Shown here piece after piece: positions 58,464 to 64,000 of a DNA stretch of 64,000 nucleotides (positions are counted from its first letter, which is position 1; each line of letters begins with the position of its first letter). The notes under the pieces were generated by a model. The model did not search any database and was not told the origin of the DNA. It was given only the letters and a program-made list of their open reading frames with translations. The stretch spans positions 953,611 to 1,017,610 of the forward strand of contig NZ_BRZC01000007.1 of NCBI RefSeq assembly GCF_030268005.1. Reading direction: 5' to 3'. Origin of the DNA: Microbacterium arabinogalactanolyticum (GTDB lineage Bacteria; Actinomycetota; Actinomycetes; Actinomycetales; Microbacteriaceae). A program made the position numbers and the translations under genes.

Positions 58464-59204
58464 TCAGTCTCCGACGGCGCTCGCCCGCCCGGCCCGCCGC
58501 TCGCGCCACGCGGCGCCGCTGAAGAACAGCACCAGCGCGAGCACCATCGCGCGCACGATCCACAGCCCGGGCATCCAGGTGATCACGTAGGCGCCGGGCA
58601 GTCCGAAGAAGGCCAGGATCAGGTTGCCGTAGGCCATCCGACCGACACCCTCGGCGTTGATGGATGCGGCGGCGATCAGGATCAGCACGCCGACGGCCAG
58701 CCACACCAGCGGCATGACGATGGCGCTCGGCTTCGCCCGGCCGCGGATGATCGCCGCCGTCGTGATCCACAGCGCGACGACCGGGCCCAGCCAGAACGCC
58801 GCCACCAGGGTGCCGAGCAGCATCGCTGCGGCCAGGAGGAACGGCATCCACAGCAGCATCCACGGCGAGTCCTCGCCGATGAAGTAGTCGGGGCTGCGCA
58901 GCACACTCACCGCCAGCGCGGCGAGCACGCCGACCGGCATGACGCACAGCGGCCACCACAGCCAGCGCCGGTCGCCGCCGAACGCCCCGCTCATGCCGGT
59001 CCGCGTCGCCACGACGATGCACAGCACCGCCACGCACAGCGCCGGCACCCCGAACAGCATCAGCAGACCGGAGGCTCCGTCGTAGTCGCTCGGCTCGACG
59101 AGCACGAGCATCCATGCGACCAGCACGGACAGCGCGGAGACCAGCGCCGCCGGGCGCAGCATCGACGCACGTGCGCGCGTCACCTCAGCATCCGTTTCCC
59201 CCAC
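58464..59204 (-). CDS. Uncharacterised multi-span membrane protein
   Basis: A protein of 246 residues with hydrophobic spans near 17-37, 45-68, 80-100, 118-150, 165-185 and 195-230. The family is not recognised. Trp-rich loops (GGDRRWLWWPLCVMP, DSPWMLLWMPFLL, ITWMPGLWIVRAM) stand out. The GTG start at 59204 follows TAGGGT by six bases. It converges with the sigma factor gene with only eight bases between stops, and no terminator hairpin is visible there. Confidence 0.65.
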   Translation of the reverse strand: MGETDAEVTRARASMLRPAALVSALSVLVAWMLVLVEPSDYDGASGLLMLFGVPALCVAVLCIVVATRTGMSGAFGGDRRWLWWPLCVMPVGVLAALAVSVLRSPDYFIGEDSPWMLLWMPFLLAAAMLLGTLVAAFWLGPVVALWITTAAIIRGRAKPSAIVMPLVWLAVGVLILIAAASINAEGVGRMAYGNLILAFFGLPGAYVITWMPGLWIVRAMVLALVLFFSGAAWRERRAGRASAVGD

Positions 59205-59332
59205 CCGATCACCCTAGCGCGGCACGGTCCTTGCCCAGAATGAAGGATTCGCGCTTCTTTCGCGATAGTTCCCTCGCAAGAGCCCGATTCTCTATCGGAT
59301 GCTGGATTGAGACCCCCACGCTAGGAGCACTC

Positions 59333-59443
59333 ATGAACGTCACCGACACCCACGATCTCTTCGACAGCGATGCCCTGCTGCACATCGGCCGCCCGCTGTG
59401 GTTCGACAAGCACCCCTCGCAGGCCGAGGGCGAGGACTTCTGA
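59333..59443 (+). CDS. Predicted 36-residue small protein
   Basis: A short gene on the plus strand with an AGGAG site seven bases before ATG 59333 and high third-position GC. The product starts MNVTDTHDLFDSDALLHIG, has a central RPLWFDKHPS, and ends QAEGEDF. It is acidic at both ends with an amphipathic middle, and has no signal peptide, membrane segment or cysteines. I do not recognise the family. A strong terminator follows 36 bases later, giving a self-contained transcription unit with a 128-bp AT-richer upstream region. It could be a regulatory small protein, a peptide precursor or a leader. Reality as a gene is likely but unproven. Confidence 0.6.
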   Translation: MNVTDTHDLFDSDALLHIGRPLWFDKHPSQAEGEDF

Positions 59444-59478
59444 GCTCTCGCCCCCGAGCGCTCGACTGACGAGCGCAG

Positions 59479-59519
59479 ACGAAGGCCCCGATTCCCGCGG
59501 GGGGAATCGGGGCCTTCGT
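59479..59519. terminator. Bidirectional intrinsic terminator between the small gene and glyS
   Basis: An 18-bp perfect stem ACGAAGGCCCCGATTCCC / GGGAATCGGGGCCTTCGT with a 5-nt GC loop lies between the convergent small gene and glycyl-tRNA synthetase gene. It is the most stable hairpin noticed in the window and fits a terminator for both. Confidence 0.88.
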
Positions 59520-59529
59520 GTGTCCGACG

Positions 59530-60915
59530 TCAGGCGCCGCGCAGGCGCTCGGCGAGGTAGGCGTGCAGGTCGTCCAGCGACACGCGCTCCTGGCCCATGG
59601 TGTCGCGGTCGCGCACCGTCACGGCGTTGTCGTCGAGCGAGTCGAAGTCGACCGTGACGCAGAACGGGGTGCCGACCTCGTCCTGACGACGGTAGCGGCG
59701 ACCGATGGCGCCGGCGTCGTCGAAGTCCACGGTCCACTGGCCGCGCAGGCCGTCGGCCACCGAGCGTGCCAGCGGCGAGAGGCGCTCATTGCGCGACAGC
59801 GGCAGCACGGCGACCTTGATCGGCGCCAGACGCGGGTCGAGCTTCAGCACGGTGCGGGTGTCGGTGCCGCCCTTCGCGTTCGGCACCTCCTCCTCCTGGT
59901 ACGCGTCGACGAGGAACGCCATCATCGCGCGGGTGAGACCGAACGACGGCTCGATCACGTACGGGGTGTACCGCTCGCCGGATGCCTGGTCGAAGTACGT
60001 CAGGCTCTGGCCGGATGCCTCGGTGTGGCTGGACAGGTCGTAGTCGGTGCGGTTGGCGACGCCCATCAGCTCGCCCCACTCCTTGCCCGCGAAGCCGAAC
60101 CGGTACTCGACGTCGATGGTGCCGGCGGAGTAGTGCGCGCGGTCCTCCTTCGGGACGTCGAACTGGCGGATGTTCTCCGGGTCGATACCGAGGTCGATGA
60201 ACCAGTTCCAGCAGGCCTCGACCCAGTGCTCGAACCACTCCTGCGCCTCGGCCGGCGGCACGAAGTACTCGATCTCCATCTGCTCGAACTCGCGGGTGCG
60301 GAAGATGAAGTTGCCGGGGGTGATCTCGTTGCGGAACGCCTTGCCGACCTGTCCGATTCCGAACGGCGGCTTCTTGCGCGAGGCGGTGAGCACGTTCGAG
60401 AAGTTCACGAAGATGCCCTGCGCGGTCTCGGGGCGCATGTAGTGCAGACCCGATTCGTCGTCGACGACGCCGAGGTAGGTCTTCACCAGGCCCGAGAACG
60501 CCTTGGGCTCGGTGTACTGGCCCTTGTTGCCGCAGTTGGGGCACGGGATGTCGGCCAGGCCGTTCTCGGCCTTGCGGCCCTTGCGGGCCTCGAAGTCCTC
60601 GATGAGGTTGTCGGCGCGGAAGCGCTTGTGGCAGCTGAGGCACTCCACCAGCGGGTCGGTGAAGGTCGCGACGTGGCCGGATGCCTCCCACACGCGCTTG
60701 GGAAGGATGATCGACGAGTCCAGGCCCACCATGTCGCCGCGGCCGCGCACGAAGGTCTGCCACCACTGCCGGCGGATGTTCTCCTTCAGCTCGGTGCCGA
60801 GGGGGCCGTAGTCCCATGCAGAACGGGAACCGCCGTAGATCTCACCCGCTTGGAACACGAACCCGCGGTGGCGGGCGAGGGCGATGACCTTGTCAAGACG
60901 GGACTGTTCGGCCAC
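59530..60915 (-). CDS. glyS: Glycyl-tRNA synthetase (dimeric type)
   Basis: Class II synthetase of 461 residues that charges tRNA(Gly) with glycine. Markers are RRGF-like [20 protein letters not shown] near 16, [13 protein letters not shown] near 35, a zinc-knuckle-like pair ECLSCHKRF and [11 protein letters not shown] near 91-130, motif 2 [22 protein letters not shown] near 195, and motif 3 [16 protein letters not shown] near 325. The anticodon-binding domain begins near 360. This is the alpha2 form typical of actinobacteria, not the GlyQ/GlyS heterotetramer. The GTG start at 60915 has TGGAG upstream. Confidence 0.96.
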   Translation of the reverse strand: MAEQSRLDKVIALARHRGFVFQAGEIYGGSRSAWDYGPLGTELKENIRRQWWQTFVRGRGDMVGLDSSIILPKRVWEASGHVATFTDPLVECLSCHKRFRADNLIEDFEARKGRKAENGLADIPCPNCGNKGQYTEPKAFSGLVKTYLGVVDDESGLHYMRPETAQGIFVNFSNVLTASRKKPPFGIGQVGKAFRNEITPGNFIFRTREFEQMEIEYFVPPAEAQEWFEHWVEACWNWFIDLGIDPENIRQFDVPKEDRAHYSAGTIDVEYRFGFAGKEWGELMGVANRTDYDLSSHTEASGQSLTYFDQASGERYTPYVIEPSFGLTRAMMAFLVDAYQEEEVPNAKGGTDTRTVLKLDPRLAPIKVAVLPLSRNERLSPLARSVADGLRGQWTVDFDDAGAIGRRYRRQDEVGTPFCVTVDFDSLDDNAVTVRDRDTMGQERVSLDDLHAYLAERLRGA

Positions 60916-60947
60916 GGTGGCTCCAATGGTCGCATGCTGCGGGAAAC

Positions 60948-60996
60948 GCCCGTGATCACGGGCATCCTCATTCTATCCGCGCGGTCTGCGCGGATA
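60948..60996. promoter_or_regulatory. Stacked perfect palindromes in the glyS / VOC divergent promoter
   Basis: GCCCGTGATCACGGGC (60948-60963) is a perfect 16-bp palindrome. TATCCGCGC-GGTCT-GCGCGGATA (60974-60982 and 60988-60996) is a perfect 9-bp inverted repeat. A minus-strand -10 TAGAAT (60970-60975) for glyS lies between and partly within them, so either could be an operator or form hairpins in the glyS leader. No tRNA-like T-box features are seen. Confidence 0.55.
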
Positions 60997-61053
60997 ATGG
61001 CCCCTGACGGATGCCGGTTCCCTCTGTCGGTCGCCGGTGGCAGGGTGGTGCGC

Positions 61054-61470
61054 ATGGAACAGCGCGTGAGCTTCATCACCCTCGCCGTCGCGGACGTGAG
61101 CCGCAGCAGGGCGTTCTACGTCGACGGGCTCGGCTGGGAGCCGATCTTCGAGGCCGAGGGCGAGGTGCTGATGCTCCCCGTCGCCGAGCGGCTGATCCTC
61201 TCGCTGTGGAACGTGGAGGGTTTCACCGCCGAGATCGGGGAGCCTCCGGCATCCGGCGTCGCCCCGATCACCCTCGCGCACAACCTCGCCACCGAGGCGG
61301 AGGTGGATGCGGTGCTCGCCGAGGCCGGTGCGCTGGGCGCCACGGTCTCACCCGCCACCCGTCGCGACTGGGGCGGGTACTCGGGCTACTTCGCCGACCC
61401 CGACGGCTTCCGCTGGGAGATCGCGGTCAACCCCGGTGACACCGGCGCGTTCGTGCTGCCGCCGGCGTGA
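61054..61470 (+). CDS. VOC/glyoxalase-fold family protein
   Basis: A protein of 138 residues with paired beta-alpha-beta-beta-beta modules: RVSFITLAVADVSRSRAFYV near 4, and the second module from PITLAHNLATEAEVDAVL near 72 to YSGYFADPDGFRWEIAVNP near 112. The DPDGxxWE strip is the usual metal or substrate edge of glyoxalase and resistance proteins, but the first module lacks an obvious metal-ligand His, so no substrate is assigned. ATG 61054 follows CAGGGT by seven bases (leaderless pattern). Confidence 0.85.
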   Translation: MEQRVSFITLAVADVSRSRAFYVDGLGWEPIFEAEGEVLMLPVAERLILSLWNVEGFTAEIGEPPASGVAPITLAHNLATEAEVDAVLAEAGALGATVSPATRRDWGGYSGYFADPDGFRWEIAVNPGDTGAFVLPPA

Positions 61471-61474
61471 CAGG

Positions 61475-62164
61475 TCACTCGGTGAAGAGGTAGCCGCGGC
61501 CGGTCTCGAACCCGGCGAGACGACGACCCTGGGACAGCTGCTGCTCGATGTCCGCGCGCAGGCGCAGACGCCACTCATGGGCGGCACTCGGATCGGTCTC
61601 GCGCATGCCCTCGATATCCGTCGGGATCTCGACGGTCGCGACCACGGCGTCGGATGCCGGCGGCTTGGCGATGTCGGCCAGGGCCCACTCCACATCCAGT
61701 CGGTCGCTCTCGTCGCCCGCGTCGCCGCCGCCGAAGATGCCGTACTGGTTGACCGTGTAGCCGGTCGCCCGTGCCCCGAGCACCGTGAGGAAAAAGTGCG
61801 CGTTGCGGGCGACCAGCGGGTCGAAGGTCCACGTGATGCGACCGACCTCGCGGGAGAAGGCCCACTGGCGCTGGTGCTCCTTGAGCTCGCGACCCCAGCC
61901 GCGTCCGCGGTACTCGGGCAGCAGCGCGGTGATGTGCGAGTGCATGGTGCGCTTGCCCGGCTCGCCGAAGAAGGCGATCGAGGCGCCGACCATCCGATCC
62001 TCGCCCTCGGAGTCGTCGAAGAGCCCGACGACGTAGTTGCCCGACTGCTGCAGCGCGCGCAGCGTGCCGGCGTCGATGACGCGGTTGGCACCTCGGATGG
62101 AATCCAGCAGGCCCTGGGCGTCGATGATCAGTTCAACGGTGTCGAGTTCGCGGATGCTTCGCAC
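61475..62164 (-). CDS. GNAT-family N-acetyltransferase-like protein
   Basis: A protein of 229 residues. RELDTVELIIDAQGLLDSIRG near 5 is followed by the acetyl-CoA region HSHITALLPEYRGRGWGRELK (near 85-105, with the Q/R-x-x-G-x-G/A loop) and ITWTFDPLVARNAHFFLTVL near 125, typical of large actinobacterial GNAT proteins. Its C-terminal third (EIPTDIEGMRETDPSAAHEW) is outside the fold. The GTG start at 62164 follows CAGACT by six bases. The stop is five bases from the convergent VOC gene. The acceptor is unknown. Confidence 0.85.
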   Translation of the reverse strand: MRSIRELDTVELIIDAQGLLDSIRGANRVIDAGTLRALQQSGNYVVGLFDDSEGEDRMVGASIAFFGEPGKRTMHSHITALLPEYRGRGWGRELKEHQRQWAFSREVGRITWTFDPLVARNAHFFLTVLGARATGYTVNQYGIFGGGDAGDESDRLDVEWALADIAKPPASDAVVATVEIPTDIEGMRETDPSAAHEWRLRLRADIEQQLSQGRRLAGFETGRGYLFTE

Positions 62165-62178
62165 GATCCCAGTCTGCC

Positions 62179-62559
62179 TCAGCTGACGAACTTGATCGAC
62201 ATCGGGTACTGATACCACTCGCCGTTTCCGGCCTTGATCGCGGCGATGATGCTGAACACGATGGTGACCACAGCGACCGCGAGCATGATGAACAGGCCGA
62301 TGATGACGAGCGACAGGATCGCCCCGACGAAGTAGCCGATCAGCATCGTCAGCTGAAAGTTGAGAGCTGACGCCGTGTGCGCGCGCACGAAAGGGCCGCG
62401 GTCCTTCAGCACCAGGTAACCGACCAGCGCCGGGATGAAGTCGAACAGGATGCCGCCGACATGCACCAGCACCGACCACATCTTCTCGTCGGCCGGATTC
62501 ATGGGCTGCGGCGCGGCCGCGTAGTACGGGCCCGGCGGTGGTGGAGGCACGTTGCTCAT
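62179..62559 (-). CDS. DUF4870 domain membrane protein
   Basis: A protein of 126 residues with a Pro-rich cytoplasmic start (PPPPPGPYYAAAPQPM), the conserved entry MWSVLVHVGGILFDFIPALV near 27 and LKDRGPFVRAHTASALNFQL near 50, and two or three membrane segments (72-110). This is the DUF4870/Tic20-like family, small membrane proteins of unclear role. ATG 62559 follows TAGGGT by six bases. It lies 14 bases before the GNAT gene, which has its own start signal. Confidence 0.88.
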   Translation of the reverse strand: MSNVPPPPPGPYYAAAPQPMNPADEKMWSVLVHVGGILFDFIPALVGYLVLKDRGPFVRAHTASALNFQLTMLIGYFVGAILSLVIIGLFIMLAVAVVTIVFSIIAAIKAGNGEWYQYPMSIKFVS

Positions 62560-62579
62560 GGGCTCACCCTAGCGGCGGC

Positions 62580-63200
62580 TCAGCGGTTCGGAAACGCCTG
62601 CCCGCCGCCCGCGGCGAGCGCGTCGGCGACGATGCGCAGGTGCTCCTCGGCCATCTCCGCCGGCATGGGCGGGAGCATCTCGTCCCAGAACGCGAGCGCG
62701 GCCCCGCGCCCCTGCATCATGCCGGCCGGCCGCGCCAGCGCCCACAGGTGCAGGTGCGCGGAGCCGTCGTTCCAGCGGGCGAAGTGACAGCGGGCGACGC
62801 CCGGGATACTCTTGACCGCCTGCGAGATGCGCTGCATCAGCGGACCGTACGCCGCGAGCACCTCGTGCGGGGCATCCTCGAGCAGCCAGTGCTCGCGCGG
62901 GGAGATCGCCCCGACGAACGGCAGCCCGTTGGCGTCCCAGCCCGAGCGCACCTGCCACAGCTCGTCCTGCCAGATCGTATGCTCGCTCGGCCTGCAGGAG
63001 GAGCAGTTCTCCGGTTCGAGCTCACCGCCGCGCGGCTGCTCGGGAACGAGCATCGGCCCGAGCGGGCGCATGGTGATCTGCTCGAACGCCCAGGGCAGGC
63101 CCTCGGTGAGGGGACTGGCGTCCATCCGCTCGCCGATCGGCAGGCGGGCATGGAAGGCGGTGTCGGCCGGATGCTGCTCGTACTCGGGTGCGTCGGTCAT
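62580..63200 (-). CDS. HIT/GalT-like protein
   Basis: A protein of 206 residues of histidine-triad character. ENCSSCRPSEHTIW near 65 gives a CxxC-type metal site, NGLPFVGAISPREHWLLEDAP near 90 a GalT-like core, and CHFARWNDGSAHLHLWALAR near 135 the H-x-H-x strip. The third His of the classical triad is not clear, so it may bind rather than cleave nucleotides. The start could be ATG 63200 (preferred) or 63212 in frame. A conserved CSSC motif is seen in actinobacterial relatives annotated as hypothetical or HIT. The assignment is to the fold only. Confidence 0.7.
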   Translation of the reverse strand: MTDAPEYEQHPADTAFHARLPIGERMDASPLTEGLPWAFEQITMRPLGPMLVPEQPRGGELEPENCSSCRPSEHTIWQDELWQVRSGWDANGLPFVGAISPREHWLLEDAPHEVLAAYGPLMQRISQAVKSIPGVARCHFARWNDGSAHLHLWALARPAGMMQGRGAALAFWDEMLPPMPAEMAEEHLRIVADALAAGGGQAFPNR

Positions 63201-63234
63201 GCGTCCATGCAATCACGGCCTCCGCGGCGGGCGA

Positions 63235-64000
63235 TCACACGGCCCGCAGCGCGTCCCGGTCCAGCTCACCGATCGAGGTGAGCCCAGCGAGGCCGAGCGT
63301 GATGTCGAGTTCGGCCAGCACGTTGCGGATCACCTCGCGGACGCCCCGCTCCCCCGCGATCCCGAGACCGTAGGCGTACGGGCGTCCGAGCGCCACGACG
63401 TCGGCGCCGAGGGCCAGGGCGATCGCGGCATCCGCTCCGCTGCGGATGCCGGAGTCGAACACCACCGGGATCCGCCCGCCCACTCGCTCGGCGATCTCCG
63501 GCAGCACGGCCAGCGTCGGCACGGATCGATCGATCTGCCGGCCGCCGTGGTTGGACACCCAGACGCCGTCCACCCCGGCATCCGTCGCTCGCTCCGCGTC
63601 GTCGGGGTGCACGATCCCCTTCAAGATGATCGGCAGCGACGTCCACTCCCGCGCCCTGGCGAGGTCGTCCCAGGTGAGGGTGGGCGTGGAGAACACGTCG
63701 AGGAAGGTCTCGACGGCGGCGCGCGGCAACGGCGAGCGCAGGTTCTCGCGCAGGCTGCGGCTGCCGGTGAGGCCGGCGCCCCTGCGGGCGATCGACACAC
63801 CGGCGGCGATCGTCCTCGGCGTGACGCGACCGGCGGCGTCCGTGGTCCGGGCCGCCTGGTCGGCCGGGGCGGCACCCGCGCGCTCCCGCACCAGTGCCTG
63901 GAACACCGGATCCGACGTGTACTGGGCGATGCCCATCCCGCGGGTGAACGGCAGATACGCCAGATCGAGGTCACGGGTGCGCCAGCCGAGCAGGTGGGTG
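63235..64000 (-). CDS. FMN-dependent alpha-hydroxy-acid oxidase (lactate oxidase/monooxygenase type), N-terminus cut by window edge
   Basis: About 255 C-terminal residues are visible. [40 protein letters not shown] (with catalytic His and Arg), [20 protein letters not shown] and [19 protein letters not shown] are the FMN-binding and active-site elements of the LldD/glycolate oxidase family. The segment [20 protein letters not shown], before a long variable stretch, recalls lactate 2-monooxygenase more than LldD. It would oxidise L-lactate or a similar 2-hydroxy acid to the keto acid or to acetate plus CO2. Which of these cannot be decided without the N-terminus. Confidence 0.9.
   Translation of the reverse strand, partial: THLLGWRTRDLDLAYLPFTRGMGIAQYTSDPVFQALVRERAGAAPADQAARTTDAAGRVTPRTIAAGVSIARRGAGLTGSRSLRENLRSPLPRAAVETFLDVFSTPTLTWDDLARAREWTSLPIILKGIVHPDDAERATDAGVDGVWVSNHGGRQIDRSVPTLAVLPEIAERVGGRIPVVFDSGIRSGADAAIALALGADVVALGRPYAYGLGIAGERGVREVIRNVLAELDITLGLAGLTSIGELDRDALRAV

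Noticed and set aside
61054..61470. Bleomycin or fosfomycin resistance function for the VOC protein
   Set aside because: Only the fold is supported; metal ligands and drug-specific residues are not visible.
1..64000. tRNA, rRNA or other structured RNA genes
   Set aside because: No cloverleaf with a conserved T-loop (GTTCGAATC type) or rRNA signature was found by reading; only the TPP riboswitch qualifies.

Overview
The window is a contiguous piece of a high-GC actinobacterial chromosome. Dense, short-spaced genes, heavy use of GTG starts, many leaderless genes, a coproporphyrin-type heme pathway (HemQ) and the pervasive hexamer GCATCC/GGATGC all point to Microbacteriaceae, most likely Microbacterium or a close relative. 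No tRNA, rRNA, insertion sequence, integrase, prophage or CRISPR array was seen. Both ends cut genes: rlmN on the left and an FMN-dependent alpha-hydroxy-acid oxidase on the right.

Layout. 1-6.1 kb: rlmN, a membrane-anchored protein with two L7/L12-like modules, KDPG aldolase behind a palindromic operator, two short-chain dehydrogenases (HSDL2-like and HSD10-like), DUF488, a membrane protein and an APH(3')-like kinase. 6.1-9.2 kb: a thiamine/HMP ECF transporter (T, fused A-A', S) behind a TPP riboswitch. 9.2-16.6 kb: a D,D-carboxypeptidase with a long acidic cytoplasmic arm, a two-gene heteromeric ABC exporter and a GT4 glycosyltransferase. 16.6-20.9 kb: a 3-hydroxyisobutyryl-CoA hydrolase-like protein, an ABC ATPase with a tail of about 550 acidic residues, and a small unknown. 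21.0-31.3 kb: heme genes hemL, hemB, hemD, hemC, hemQ, hemG, hemE and divergent hemA, interrupted by three small membrane-associated proteins. 31.3-32.9 kb: Arr-type rifamycin ADP-ribosyltransferase, an HhH-GPD protein and a DUF1801 protein.

32.9-40.8 kb: a five-gene minus-strand operon (MHS transporter, YtcJ-like amidohydrolase, ThDP decarboxylase resembling 5-guanidino-2-oxopentanoate decarboxylase, agmatinase/guanidinobutyrase-type ureohydrolase, D-2-hydroxyacid dehydrogenase) divergent from a double-domain Lrp/AsnC regulator. It looks like catabolism of arginine-derived guanidino compounds. 42.0-56.8 kb: a complete-looking N-glycan utilisation locus. It has a secreted Endo H-type GH18, a sugar ABC importer, GH92 and GH38 alpha-mannosidases, GH20 hexosaminidase, a GH5-type candidate beta-mannosidase and a LacI regulator, with two matching LacI operators in the divergent promoter regions.

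56.9-64 kb: an ECF41 sigma factor with its carboxymuconolactone decarboxylase partner and a matching ECF41 promoter, a 36-codon small gene, glycyl-tRNA synthetase, VOC, GNAT, DUF4870 and HIT-like proteins, and the partial oxidase. Across the window, three intergenic regions carry unrelated sequences with one shared design: four copies of a 9-11 nt word, two direct at exactly 19-nt period followed by two inverted at exactly 19-nt period. This is the most unusual non-coding signal here.
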